Source: Semisulcospira habei
Lineage: Eukaryota; Mollusca; Gastropoda; Semisulcospiridae
DNA length: 64,000 nt
Direction: 5' to 3'
Assembly: GCA_036245525.1 (NCBI GenBank)
Contig: BTPG01000005.1
Location: 122,252,779 to 122,316,778 of the forward strand
The translations under genes were made by a program, and so were the position numbers. The notes beneath the pieces were generated by a model that ran no database searches, was not told where the DNA came from, and was given only the letters and a program-made list of their open reading frames with translations. Numbering within the stretch: the stretch's first letter is position 1; each line of letters opens with the position of its first letter. Shown one piece after another: positions 26,125 through 36,302 of the stretch.

Positions 26125-26275
26125 ACCCCTTCACTGCCCGCAGATTGTGTTTTTGAAGACATTGTTAATTCAACCCTCAAGAGCTACGCAAGGCGTATGT
26201 GTACAATGTGTTTTCAGCAAGAGGCATAGGTCTGCATGAGTCCCAACAACTGCACAGGTCTTGTACACTCATGTT
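26125..26275. repeat. Half of a family A unit
   Basis: TTAACCCCTTCACTGCCCGC at 26121-26140 and AGCAAGAGGCATAGGTCTGC near 26217 mark the left flank and left arm. The right arm is not recognisable. A related scrap with AAGAGGCATAGGTGTTCATG lies at 25790. Confidence 0.6.
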
Positions 26276-26798
26276 TTTTTTCTTTTCTTTTTTTCCACAG
26301 TGAAGAGGCTAAAGGAGAAAGCATAAAAAACAACCAACACAACAACAACAACACCCAAAACACCAAAAAACAACAACAATAATCAAACACAAAAAAAACA
26401 ACAAACACCTTCACCCCCCACCTCCATAAAAACAAAACAAAACAACCCCCCCCCCCCCAAATTCCAACCAAGCAATAGCTGATGGCTACAGTAATGGGAA
26501 ACTGCACACGTATCATGGATCAAGCGGAAAAAGCTTTCTTTGCAACAAAAACTCTTCAAACATCAGATGAACGCAGGCCTTTTCAGTCTATACCACCAAA
26601 TCGGTTATCTACTCTTGATACATATTACCTCCCTCTACTTCTCGTGTCAACAAAGGGAGGCGATCACGTTCGATGCGAGTCGCGAGAGTGACCACCCATC
26701 GAAATCTGATTAACACCCTGAGAAAGTAACGACTTATACCATGCCTTGCTTTTTCTCCACTTACGCTACTTGGAACCGCCGCCAGTCCACCACGTGCC

Positions 26799-26862
26799 TC
26801 GAAGAAGCATAGATCATCATATGCTCCAGAAGCTTGCGGGGGAACATGAGGATCTACTACAC
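26799..26862. repeat. Family A hairpin, diverged
   Basis: GAAGAAGCATAGATCATCAT faces GGGGGAACATGAGGATCTAC. Confidence 0.55.
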
Positions 26863-26972
26863 ATTTGTCTGGATTCATTTAACAAATTTAACCCGACGAA
26901 GGTCGATTCTGAGAAGGACTATCAAGATTTTAGTCCATGACTGAATGCAGTCGAGACCAAATCATGCATCTA

Positions 26973-27029
26973 CAAGAGGTATAGATCGTATGAGCAGCTG
27001 CGGGGGCACATGAGGATCTATACCTCTTG
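26973..27029. mobile_element. Family A hairpin, shortened left arm
   Basis: CAAGAGGTATAGATC on the left and GATCTATACCTCTTG on the right share the TATA variant (GGTATAG/CTATACC). The inner left arm is partly deleted. Confidence 0.75.
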
Positions 27030-27255
27030 CGGGGTCCTATTTGTGCTCTCTATTTCCATACGCAGAGAAAGGTCATTCGGTTGTAATCTGCGATATGTAC
27101 TCGACTAGACTCGAGAGTAAACACTCAACACACGTTGGTACCTTAAGTATCTATGCAGACAATTACTTCGGTATTGCAGTCAAGTTATCTTAAACTCCTG
27201 TGACCCCCGACGTACGAGGAGCAGACAAGAAAGTGAATCGGGTCTGTCTAACGAT

Positions 27256-27325
27256 CAAGAGGCATGCATATTTTCATAAGCCCCTAGTAGCTGTTGCAGG
27301 GACTGATGAAAATCCCCATCTCTTG
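27256..27325. repeat. Family A hairpin, diverged
   Basis: CAAGAGGCATGCATATTTTC faces GATGAAAATCCCCATCTCTTG. TTTTCAT/ATGAAAA is an arm-shared variant. Confidence 0.6.
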
Positions 27326-27329
27326 TAGA

Positions 27330-27982
27330 CGGATTTGATTTCGCTGTCGACACTAATTCAGCATAACAGGTTTATATTTACTTCGGCGCATGGGGTCGGA
27401 ATCACTGTATAAGATAGAACACGTGGTCTTTTCTAGTTCTCTAAATATTCCTATAAAAGCTATTATTTTTAGCTTCACTGATTCCACTGTTTCGCAAGAA
27501 ATAGATGAAAATGGACCTAAATTTGTCAAACAAGACTTTGGGAACTGAACGTACTCTCATGAGAATAATGGTAATCAATCTACACGTAGTGGAAGTTTGC
27601 TGTTGATTTTTTAAATTTTTTTTATATACCTTAAATTAGCACGTTTTCTCCGTTGTACTGATATTGAAACACGAACAGCCAGTTTCTTAACGGAAAGAGG
27701 TTTCAAAAAAAAAAAAAAAAAAAAAAAAAAAAGAAAGAAAAAAAAAAAGAAAAAAAAAAAGATTTATTTTTATATGACGTAGTTGACAATAGTTTATAAA
27801 CTATATTGAAGTTTCCGACCAAAAGGACATTTTTAACAAGTTGTTGACACTAGGTTGTAAGCTATAATGACCCGTTTCCTGAACATTGTTTTCCACTTCG
27901 TGTTCTTCATTTTCTTATCATTGTTATTAGATCCACACGTGTTATTATGTCACCTTATTTGTTATTAGCACCCAAATCGTTT
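27330..27982. other. No gene; poly-A tract
   Basis: An A-run with G interruptions spans 27704-27761. TTGACAATAGTTTATAAACTATA near 27782-27803 is a short inverted repeat. Nothing else was recognised. Confidence 0.4.
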
Positions 27983-28108
27983 GTGAAAGCACTCCCCAGA
28001 AAGACCCACACGGGGAGCACGCCACACGTACTCTTTTATTCAATTAATGAGATGCGAAGTGTACTTTGGCGTCCTTCCCCAGTGGGTCTGTCCGGAGAGT
28101 ACTCCCGC
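27983..28108. repeat. Imperfect inverted repeat
   Basis: AAGACCCACACGGGGAGCAC near 27999 and CTTCCCCAGTGGGTCTGTCC near 28074 are complementary over most of their length. They are extended outwards by AGCACTCC/GGAGAGTACT. It may be an old palindromic element. Confidence 0.5.
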
Positions 28109-28217
28109 ACACACGGAATGGGTAGTGTACGTTGTTTGTGTTCTTCGTGCTGTTGTGCCGGGCGTGCCTACAGAAATGAAAAGAATGTAAAAAATGTAGG
28201 ACTGCACCTTGTCTGGT

Positions 28218-28439
28218 TTAACTCATTCCACCCCAGACACACCACAGCAAGATAAGGTTCGACCATGATAGTTCAAGGGTGATGCCAGAATAGCTTGGCG
28301 CCTATGGGCCTATGGGCGCCAAGCTATTCTGGCATCACCCTTGAACTATCATGGTCGATCTGCGTCCTGCACTGCAATGCAGTCTTCAAAGGGCATCGGC
28401 AAAATTTAAGGATTTCGATGTTGGGGTAGAAAGAGTTAA
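28218..28439. mobile_element. Family B palindromic mini-element, TTAA-bounded
   Basis: This 222-bp unit runs from TTAACTCATTCCACCCCAG to TGGGGTAGAAAGAGTTAA. The core (28259-28358) is a near-perfect 100-bp palindrome of subtype I, with arms TCGACCATGATAGTTCAAGG and CCTTGAACTATCATGGTCGA. Confidence 0.9.
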
Positions 28440-28567
28440 ACTTTGACATCACAAACATCTCTTTTGTCCAAATATACAGATCCACCTCAATAAATCAACG
28501 TGATTTTCTCACACCACCATAAATCGTTCGCCATGCACACCCGGCAACTAAAACAGCTCATTGGACT

Positions 28568-28787
28568 TTTTACCCGTTCCATAGCCGAGAAACATTCAGC
28601 ACCACCCAACTGCAAAGAGACATAGGTCCTCATGTGCCCCCGCAGTTGCGGGGGCTCATGCGGATCTATGCCTCTTGCGGCAACCACTTTGTATCCATCT
28701 TCCTTTGACGGCAGGGGATCTTAAGCGTTGAATTTACTGTGAATTGAAAAACATATATTCCGTGTCTACTGGCATTGACAGGGTTAA
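28568..28787. mobile_element. Complete family A unit
   Basis: Left end TTTACCCGTTCCATAGCCGAG (TTAA mutated to TTTA), hairpin 28612-28678, right end GGCATTGACAGGGTTAA. Organised like 23618-23838. Confidence 0.8.
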
Positions 28788-28979
28788 TCTACTCAGCGAT
28801 TTTGCTTGTCTCAGAGCGTTCAGCAAGCTCTCAGCAACATGACGATTCGAGTAAAATTACGGTGAGCTGAAGGTCTTCGGGTCAGCGTAGGCCTGACTTA
28901 AAGGGCCCTCGCACCCTACAGCCAACTTAAGCCAGCGTATGTCTGCAGGACCTTTTGCATCGGTCAGTAAAAACCTTGG

Positions 28980-29011
<32 letters not shown>

Positions 29012-29137
29012 GTGATGATGATAATAATAATAAAATAATAATAATAATAATAATTATTATTATAACCCTCTGACTGTCCGTAGCGATTTTTGTCGCAATG
29101 ATTCCTGAAAACAACCGCGACCTTATGCCAAAGGGAT
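28980..29137. repeat. (GAT)n/(AAT)n tract and decayed family C element
   Basis: GAT repeats pass into AAT repeats up to 29062. Then TAACCCTCTGACTGTCCGTAG and TTTTGTCGCAATGATTCCTG match the left arm of family C; the right arm is degraded. Confidence 0.65.
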
Positions 29138-29713
29138 ACTGCTGCTACTACTACTACTACTACTACTTTTGGCATCCTGTCTCGGAAGACAATGGAGTAT
29201 ATGCGCTTGCTGGGTCAGTCACTGTAGTGACCTCTCCAGGGCGCAAGCCTGGGCGAAGTGTATGGAGATCCTGGGATGCCCAGTCGTCAAGATCCCCCTC
29301 TCGGCTTCGCTGATGTATCCAAAGGAATGCAAAGCAGTACGTTTGGCACCAGTTTGGCTGCAGGAGCTGCCAGAACAGTGCGTGAATACAGGCAGCTGTC
29401 TGCCTTCGGGGCTCCACTCCTGATTTGAAGGGTTTACTCCCCCACATTTGGCCGTTGGATCCAACCTGATCTCCTCCGTGCTCTAGCCGTTGGCTGTCAG
29501 AAACAGCTCATCCGCCTAGTGGTGCAATGTGAACACCACCCCCTCACGTGGTTTAGCCCACCAGCTGAGGTGGTTTGCCAGGGTGTGGCGCTTGGAGCCA
29601 GCACGTGAGAGATTAAGGAGATGGACGAGGACCAGTGATGCCCGTCCGTCCTATGTAGGACGCAGCTGCCGAACAGCAAAGGTGCTACCTCTATCCAGAG
29701 CCCCCTACACCCC

Positions 29714-29744
<31 letters not shown>

Positions 29745-29745
29745 G
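29138..29745 (+). repeat. Unclassified element between two (TAC)n tracts
   Basis: About 540 bp (29168-29705) flanked by (TAC)n at 29141-29167 and 29710-29743. The sequence starts GGCATCCTGTCTCGGAAGAC and has no sustained conserved frame. Equal trinucleotide tracts on both sides suggest either a non-autonomous retroelement with a (TAC)n tail or insertion into a (TAC)n array. Confidence 0.5.
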
Positions 29746-29922
29746 TTTAACGATGCTGATGATGTTAATAATAATAATCTGACACACAGATGGCTCAAAT
29801 CATGATGATCATGCAGCAAAGACAGGCGTAAAGATCAAAGTCAAAGCGCTACCGACAGCCACAGCTTAATCCACAATACGAAATACTTCAGTCTTTGTCT
29901 TTGCCAACAATGGGAAAATCTT

Positions 29923-30134
29923 TTAACCATTTTCATCCTGACACACTATCACTTGAAATACATTTGACGATGATAGTTCAAGGGTGATGCCAGAATAGCT
30001 TGACGCCTGAGACGCCACGCTATTCTGGCATCACCCTTGAACTAAAATGGTTGATCTAACTTGTAATATGTAATGTAGCTTTTATTGAACAATAAGCAAT
30101 TAAAGAAAATCAGCCTCAGAATGTAATGGGTTAA
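29923..30134. mobile_element. Family B palindromic mini-element, TTAA-bounded
   Basis: Begins TTAACCATTTTCATCCTGAC and ends CAGAATGTAATGGGTTAA. The hairpin core is about 29967-30057 (GATGATAGTTCAAGGGTGAT and complement). Its right TTAA (30131-30134) is also the left TTAA of the next element. Confidence 0.8.
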
Positions 30135-30209
30135 CTCATTTGAGACGTGCCTCCTCCGGATGCGCGTCTATGCCGCGTATCCGGAGGCAGCACGTCTCGA
30201 ATGAGTTAA
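30131..30209. mobile_element. Family D palindrome sharing a TTAA with its neighbour
   Basis: 79 bp from TTAACTCATTTGAGACGTGC to CACGTCTCGAATGAGTTAA. The inner stem pairs TGCCTCCTCCGGATGCG with CGTATCCGGAGGCAGC. Confidence 0.85.
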
Positions 30210-30824
30210 GCACCCTCTGCAGTCTGCAGTGGTTTATAAGAACCTATGCCTCTTTCTCGTAGAAAAGCCTGATTGAAGGACTGTAGGCTTTATGTAAAAA
30301 TGTTCCATTAGACAAAAGGTCATCGGGCCTACGTTGTCCATGCATAGGTTTGCGCATAACGGTGTGTGGACCGACCACCGTGCAGGCCGAACACAGTTTG
30401 CTCAATGAACTGCACAATTTGCAGACGAAACGAGACGCCAGATGTCATCGCCTTTAATTTTACCTCGTGCCTGCATGCACTTCATAACCCGAGAAGTTTT
30501 AGGCTAGGGCACATCAGGAAAACGCACTCAACGTCTTCAACGACATTTATCCCCCTTGTGTGCGCTCTTTTGTCACGGAGACGCAAAGAATCACGTTCCT
30601 CTTTTCCAGAGTTGTCCTTCCTTTGTCGTGTAGCATTTGCACTGCGCATTCCGACACCCGTCCGCACAATTCAACGACAAATTAAATCCGGCGAAATCCA
30701 GGGAGATGTAAGCCGATTTCTTGTGAGAGTGGTCATGAAATCTAGTTATATTTGTCAAATTCTCACAGTTTACTCAACACATGTTTTGCGGTTCCGATGT
30801 CTTTCTTAGACACCCATGCAACTT
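30210..30824. other. No supported gene
   Basis: A 147-codon frame (30366-30809) is open but shows no recognisable domain and starts inside family E-like sequence (AAAGGTCATCGGGCCTACG near 30315). I regard it as chance. Confidence 0.35.
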
Positions 30825-31093
30825 TGTATAATTGCGAATCGTCACGAAATTCTCTTATTAGTGGGGCTTCTTTTGCAACGAACGACTCCCAACAACGAAC
30901 GAGAGAGAAATCACGGCGGACAAACAACACTCCAAACATCTCCAAGGCGCATAGATCTATGCCTCTTGGAGATGTTTGGAGTGTTGTCTATGCTTTATGG
31001 AAAAAGCTGGTTATCCGCCGTGAAGTCGCTGTCGTTCGTTGTTGCGAGTCGTTCGTTGCAGTCGAAACCTCACTATTGTTGCGAATTATAACA
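30825..31093. repeat. Long imperfect palindrome with family A centre
   Basis: About 130-bp arms face each other: CAACGAACGACTCCCAACAA on the left against TTGTTGCGAGTCGTTCGTTG on the right, and TCACGGCGGACAAAC against GTTATCCGCCGTGAA. The central 30924-30988 is near-perfect (CAACACTCCAAACATCTCCA and complement) around the family A-like core GCATAGATCTATGC. The frames on both strands are by-products of symmetry. Confidence 0.85.
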
Positions 31094-31099
31094 GCTTGT

Positions 31100-31480
31100 G
31101 CTACACCTGTCCTCAGACGGCGGGTCCCACATCCGAAGATGTAACTGAGTGTAACCTAACAAAGCTACGTACCCGTACGTTCCGCTTTTGTGTGTGAACA
31201 CCCTGAATGAACTGGGGCCTTAATCCTGCGCGATTATTCCTCCCCGGGCAGAGGTTCACGTTACTTTATGTTTATTTTTCCTCTTTTTTTTCTGTGTATT
31301 TTGGAATGCAAAGACTGTATTACACTGTACAGGTGTTCTGCACTCAAAGACCTGCCACGCCTGCGTATTCTCTGCCACAAAATCGCCCTTCAAAATCTCA
31401 TCTGTCTCCATGAAGCGTATAGAGTTTCATGAATCCATATGACGTCAAAAGCAGGGTACTGAGCTACCATCTACCTTCCA
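31100..31480. other. No recognisable feature
   Basis: T-rich and mixed sequence without a convincing frame. Confidence 0.4.
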
Positions 31481-31483
31481 CGA

Positions 31484-31695
31484 CTAACCCCTTCACTGCG
31501 AGTGGACGCAGACTGTTTTTGAAATCATATATTCAACGTAAAAAATCCCCTGCCGTCGAAGAAATATGTGGTTTCAGGTTTTAGTAAGAGGCATAGATCC
31601 TCGTGAGCCCCCCGCATTTGCGGGGGACTCATAAGAGTGTATACCACTTGCGGCTGGATGGTGTTCATTTTGTTCTCGGCAGTGCAGAGGTAAAG
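31484..31695. mobile_element. Family A unit, reverse orientation
   Basis: Left end CTAACCCCTTCACTGCGAGTG and GACGCAGACTG. The hairpin at 31585-31650 (TAAGAGGCATAGATCCTCGT and a diverged right arm) is followed by the right flank GGATGGTGTTCATTTTG. Confidence 0.7.
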
Positions 31696-31699
31696 TCGG

Positions 31700-32147
31700 G
31701 AGCGCGTGAGAAAATGTACATCAGGTTCTGCAAAGTATCTTCCCTCCTTGTAGTCTATTTTACTTTCAACGACGGAGTCATGGATCGACGATATAAGCTG
31801 ATTGATTATTACACGACACATCGTCAGATGAAAAGCTAATCAGGTACTACCCTTACGCTATCAGTCGTAAGCTGATGCTTGTCCTGCAGTCGCTGCCGCA
31901 AGTGACGGACCACAAGTAACGGAAAGCAAGCACGGTGGTTAACCGAGGAGTTCGAACGATCTAATCAGCGACGATGCGCACACAAGACCTAAAAAAAAAA
32001 AGAAAAAGAAAAGAAAAATAATATTGCATATACAGTAAACTTCGAATATAACAAATCGCAAGAGGACTTGATTTTTCTTGTTGTTATATACCCGAAGTTT
32101 GTTACAAGTAAAGTAATTTAAATAGAAAAGAGTGCTGTCGGGACAAT
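31700..32147. other. No gene; A-rich stretch
   Basis: An A-run with G interruptions near 31990-32020. No supported coding or repeat feature otherwise. Confidence 0.4.
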
Positions 32148-32361
32148 TTAACTCATTCTACCCCATCACCGAAATCCTTAAATTTTGTCATTGTCCTCTG
32201 AAGACTGCATTGCAGTGCTTGACACAGATCGACCATGATAGTTCAAGGGTGATGCCAGAATAGCTTGGCGCCCATAGGCGCCAAGCTATTCTGGCATCAC
32301 CCTTGAACTATCATGGTCGATCCTTATCTTCCTGTGGTTTGTCTGGGGTAGAATGAGTTAA
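32148..32361. mobile_element. Family B element with perfect hairpin
   Basis: This 214-bp unit has ends TTAACTCATTCTACCCCATC and CTGGGGTAGAATGAGTTAA. The core at 32227-32322 has two 46-bp arms that are exact complements around a 4-base loop (CATA). The unit interrupts sequence resembling TTGTTATATAC/TTGTTATATCC on its two sides. It is the best preserved copy in the window. Confidence 0.95.
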
Positions 32362-32915
32362 ACAAGTGTTGTTATATCCAACTTTTGTTATATCCCTTCT
32401 TGTTATAAGCGAAGTGGACTGTATATACTTCACGCACCTTTTGACGATTCTAGTGACACTCCTGTACACTGTCTAGGTGGTTACAGAATTTATTTTTGGG
32501 TCTAAATCTAGTAATGTAATGGTAGACCGGAGTATATTAAAAAAAAAAAAGAAAGATCACTGAATGATCATCGGGCCAACGTCGGCCAGGTGACTCCTTG
32601 CTCATGGGGTCCTGCTCGTGACTTTTCAGTATGTGACGGGGATAAAAAAATCTGAGCAAAACATTTGCCACCTGATCGCGCGGGGTAGTCCCTTGTCCCT
32701 CCTAGTCCATTGGTGTCATGTTACTGCCTACCTCACTTGAACGAGACGGGTGTGGAGTTTGTTTGGGTGGTGAGGTGAGGGAGGCAACGGGGTGGAGGAT
32801 GGGGGAAAGGGGAAGGGGAAGGGAAGGGGCTAATCTTTTCCGAGGCGTGCACTCGATACTGTGAGAAAAGTTGAGGTTTAACTAATACGTGCGGGAGTCC
32901 TTCGAATGAATAACT
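32362..32915. other. No gene; family E-like fragment and G/A-rich tract
   Basis: GATCATCGGGCCAACGTCGG and CCAGGTGACTCCTTGCTC (32565-32605) look like an old family E end. 32757-32830 is G/A-rich. Confidence 0.4.
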
Positions 32916-32917
32916 TG

Positions 32918-33115
32918 AGATAAGATAAGATAAGATAAGATAAGATAAGATAAGATACGACACGATATGATACGATACGACACGAAAAGACAATGAACAA
33001 TGAACAATAAACCTTTATTTTCCAACGGTAGAAGGAATTGGTAACAGGACCAGTTTTCAAACTTGCCGTTGCTACATCTACTACATAAGCGACATAGACA
33101 AGTAAACATACACAT
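32918..33115 (-). mobile_element. LINE 3' tail followed by (GATAA)n
   Basis: On the reverse strand: CTACATCTAGCAACGGCAAG-like sequence (complement of CTTGCCGTTGCTAC at 33061), CCGTTGGAAAATAAAGG and a TTCATTG repeat tail ending near 32990. A GATAA pentanucleotide array (32918-32956) follows. Only the 3' UTR end of the LINE is present. Confidence 0.65.
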
Positions 33116-33145
33116 ACCACACACTGCTGCATGTATGCATTCGCT

Positions 33146-33214
33146 CACGCACGCACGCACGCACCACGCACGCACATACGCACGCGCACGCTCATACACA
33201 CACACATAACCCCC

Positions 33215-33249
<35 letters not shown>

Positions 33250-33290
33250 TCAGGTACGCACGCATGCACATCACAACTCGCGCATGCACG

Positions 33291-33348
<58 letters not shown>

Positions 33349-33425
33349 CACACCGCAATTACGCATGCACGCACGTACGAACACTCTCACCCCCCCCCCC
33401 CCACACACACACACACACACAAAAC
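33146..33425 (+). repeat. (CA)n and (GCAC)n tracts
   Basis: Several CA arrays (about 33214-33246, 33294-33345, 33402-33420) are separated by ACGC-rich sequence. They lie where the 3' UTR of the reverse-strand LINE would carry its (TG)n tract. Confidence 0.85.
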
Positions 33426-33577
33426 TTACACACGCACGCACTCAAGCACATACGCACAAAAACAAACACACGCTCTCGGACACGCACTCCAGACATACAT
33501 ACGCGCATAACGCGTACGCACAAAAATATAAAATGAGTAAAAATGCAAAGTAAAGCAATAAACAAAAAATCATTAAG

Positions 33578-34018
33578 TACATTAGACAAGACAAGACAAG
33601 ACCAGACCAAACCAGACCAGACCAGACCAGTCCAGTTGAGATGAGATGAGATGAGATGAGATGAGATGAGATGAGATGAGACGAGACGAGACGAGATGAG
33701 ATGAGATGAGGTGAGGTGAGGTGAGGTGAGGAGATGAAACGAGACGAGACGGCATGACACGACGCGACGCGACGCGACACGACACGACACGACACGACGT
33801 GACGCGACGCGACGCGACGCGACGCGACGCGACACGACACGACAACACACGACACTACACAATACGATAGTATACGACTCGACAAGACGCGTGCAGCGCC
33901 GCGCCCCCTCCTCATCCCGCCCCCCTCCACCCCCGCAGCGCAGCCCAGCCTTCACCAAACCAGACCAGACCAGACCAGATGAGGTGAGATGAAAGTGACG
34001 AGACGAGACGAGACGAGG
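33578..34018 (+). repeat. Evolving pentanucleotide array
   Basis: Successive blocks of 5-bp units: ACAAG, ACCAG, GATGA, GACGA, GGTGA, then GACAC and GACGC, then ACCAG and GATGA again towards 34000. Each block drifts by one base from its neighbour. A C-rich interruption lies at 33900-33950. Serine/arginine/valine-rich frames here are by-products. Confidence 0.9.
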
Positions 34019-34025
34019 TTATTTT

Positions 34026-34093
34026 TTAACCCTGTGCGTGTCGGTAGCAGTTTTAGTTGCGAATAAAACTGCTGCCGACACACAACGAGTTAA
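34026..34093. mobile_element. Family C palindrome, shortened
   Basis: 68 bp from TTAACCCTGTGCGTGTCGGT to CGACACACAACGAGTTAA. The arms AGCAGTTTTAGTTGCGA and its truncated complement meet without the usual GATTCCTG centre. Confidence 0.8.
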
Positions 34094-34737
34094 ATTAGGG
34101 AGAAAAGGATACTTTCTGGCTTCGGCATGAACTGTCACGATTGATCCGTCTGCTAAATCATAATACAGTCTGGAGAGGCTAACTGTCAATATGCGATTTT
34201 GCCTCTCAGGATTGGACATTTTGGAACCAGCGAGTTTTCTCACGAAGCAAGGCGTGACTACTCTAAAGAGTATCACCTATCAGGAAAACAACTGTTGATT
34301 TATTATACATATGTTTCAACATATCTATGCCGATGCTTGACTTATTTTAAAATATTGAGAAGACGTGAAATATTCTACGGGTCATTTGAGGAAATATTGG
34401 AACGTGTCTGTAATCTAAAACAGCAGACCTTTTCGTAACTGTATCTAAGACAAGCCTATAAACACCGCCGATCGATTTTATTTTTCGGGGAAAATATCAT
34501 TAAAGCTACATACAACCCCTGACACTATGTCTTCTTAACCTTACTGACACATTGACATTTCGGCTGTAAATTACCGACGGATAATTTCTTTGATAATTTG
34601 AGATGGAGGAAAATGTACGACCGATTTTCGAAAAGTACATTTCGCTTCAGCCGCCAATAGCTGGGGATGGATTGGTCTGGATATAGGTCAAGGCCATTGA
34701 CTCATTATCCTCACACCTCAACAAATACCACGCGTAC
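34094..34737. other. No recognisable feature
   Basis: A/T-rich mixed sequence; no conserved frame or repeat seen. Confidence 0.4.
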
Positions 34738-34932
34738 TTAACTCATTGAGCCCGGACACACCACAGTAAGACATGGATCGAACATGATAGTTCAAGGGTG
34801 ATGCCAGAATAGCTTGGCGCCCATATGCGCCCTCGAACTATCATGTTCGATCTGTCTCTAGAACTGTAATACAGTCCTTCAGATGGGACCTTTAAAATTT
34901 GGGGATTTCGGTCCTCGGGTAGAATGTGTTAA
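34738..34932. mobile_element. Family B element with asymmetric centre
   Basis: TTAACTCATTGAGCCCGGAC to CGGGTAGAATGTGTTAA. The outer stem (34776-34852) has GATCGAACATGATAG and CTATCATGTTCGATC: the GAACATG variant is in both arms. The inner right arm is deleted. Confidence 0.8.
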
Positions 34933-34944
34933 GGCATCTGCTCC

Positions 34945-35234
34945 ATGATGGGCTTTGTCTGCTAAAATTCGCCGACACAACGGGCTAACAATGTTGTCCT
35001 GTCTCGACTTATCTTTTATTCTTTTCACAATCCATGTGAGTAAGGCACATTGCCCGAGGTTTTCCACTGCCATTTGAGAGTAACGGAATGAACTCTCCTG
35101 GATACAAAGTAGAAGAAAAGCAGAAAAAGTCTTTCATTTTACGACATTAAGACTTCATAATTTAAGTTACCCCTTTTGTTTAGCATTATTTTAAGACACT
35201 TTAAGAACATGTATAAAGGATATTCTGAGAACTA
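34945..35234 (+). repeat. Dispersed repeat R, copy 3
   Basis: GGGCTTTGTCTGCTAAAATTC, CACAATCCATGTGAGTAAG, GGTTTTCCACTGCCATTTG and CATTTTACGACATTAAGAC match the copies at 11429 and 39919. A family C element follows directly, as after the 39919 copy. Confidence 0.7.
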
Positions 35235-35325
35235 TCAACTCTTTACTGTCGGTAGCGGATTTAGTCGCGATGATTCCTGTCGGAATCATCGCGACTAAAA
35301 CCGCTACCTACAGCCAAGTGGTTAA
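35234..35325. mobile_element. Family C palindrome
   Basis: The stem GGTAGCGGATTTAGTCGCGA/TCGCGACTAAAACCGCTACC is nearly perfect, and the centre pairs GATTCC with GGAATC. The right TTAA is kept; the left reads TCAA. Confidence 0.8.
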
Positions 35326-35700
35326 TCCGCTACCGCCTGGTGTATGTCGCCTTGATAATATGGATATTACGTTATGGTCGTGATTAATCTCGTTCATAAA
35401 ACTGGAAACGTGAAAATAGTTTTTCTGCAGACGAGACTAATCGGTGAGCCAACGGACTGTAGATGTGACAAGAATTTAAACCTTTTATCCTTGGATTTGA
35501 ACCTTTATTCCTTTAAAATTTTCCTCCTTATTTTTATTTATAAAAATTACATTTTTTCAATGAAAGATGGCCTTTAATCCGAACAGACACTGCCCCAACT
35601 GTTACTTGTCTCCCTTTGGTTTCAAATGTCGTCTGCACCGGTGTGACAGAAAGTAGTGCAGTGACGTGAGGGTTGTCAGTACACAAACCCTAAGTCAGTT
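35326..35700. other. No recognisable feature
   Basis: A/T-rich sequence without supported features. Confidence 0.4.
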
Positions 35701-35704
35701 TGTT

Positions 35705-35769
35705 CCAAAGACATAAATTCTGATGAGCCTCTGCAACTGCTTGGTCTCATGAGAATGTATGCCTTTGGA
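35705..35769. repeat. Family A hairpin, diverged
   Basis: CCAAAGACATAAATTCTGATG faces CATGAGAATGTATGCCTTTGG. CCAAAG/CTTTGG is an arm-shared change from the usual CAAGAG. Confidence 0.65.
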
Positions 35770-36055
35770 GCTGTAGGAGCTCATGCGAATCTAACCCCTT
35801 GCCGATAGAGATATTATGCCCAGTTTATGTACATTTATGATTTTCTGACGCAGGGACAGCCTGGGGCCTGGGGCTGGATGTCGTGACTGTATAGACGTGG
35901 AGAAACATCTCTGAGTCATTTGAAAGAAGAGACGTTCCGCCAAAAGTATCGTAAGCAGACGTGGCCTAATCGCACACGTGACTTCAAACGTGTGATGGCT
36001 TTGAGCGCTTCTTGACACTGAAGTAATAACAAGGACTAATGGATGCAAAACATAA

Positions 36056-36300
36056 TCTCTCTCTCTGCTCCCTCTCTCTCTCTCTCTCCCATGTTGATTA
36101 CATCTCCACTCTTTGGGATGGTAGCGGTGATGTGCATATCAAAAAACTAAATTCACTACACAAAAGAGCCATTACAAATGTAGATATAAGACCCATTCCT
36201 ACTGCTGAAAAATTGCAAAGTCTCAAAATTCTTGGCCTTCGTCAACAACTCGTTTACAACAAGTGCATACTTATGTTTAAAATTCTCTCTCCAAAAATCT
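36056..36300 (+). pseudogene. LINE C-terminal fragment directly after (TC)n
   Basis: A (TC)n tract (36056-36089) is immediately followed by LINE C-terminal coding sequence: DYISTLWDGSGDVHIKKLNS, RPIPTAEKLQSLKILGLRQQ and YNKCILMFKIL. It is closest to the copy at 20627-22842 (RPIPTIDKFRHLNILGLRQQ). It ends near 36300, short of the LINE 3' UTR. Confidence 0.85.
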
Positions 36301-36302
36301 TC

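Noticed and set aside
25801..26229. 142-codon frame
   Set aside because: It starts and ends in family A fragments and shows no domain; length is within chance for this much sequence.
30366..30809. 147-codon frame as a possible gene
   Set aside because: No recognisable domain, begins in family E-like repeat sequence and has no homologous frame elsewhere in the window.
30752..31144. Overlapping forward frames near a hairpin
   Set aside because: They are mirror products of the long palindrome at 30825-31093.
33359..33958. 199-codon Ser/Val/Arg-rich frame
   Set aside because: It is a translation of pentanucleotide and CA repeats.
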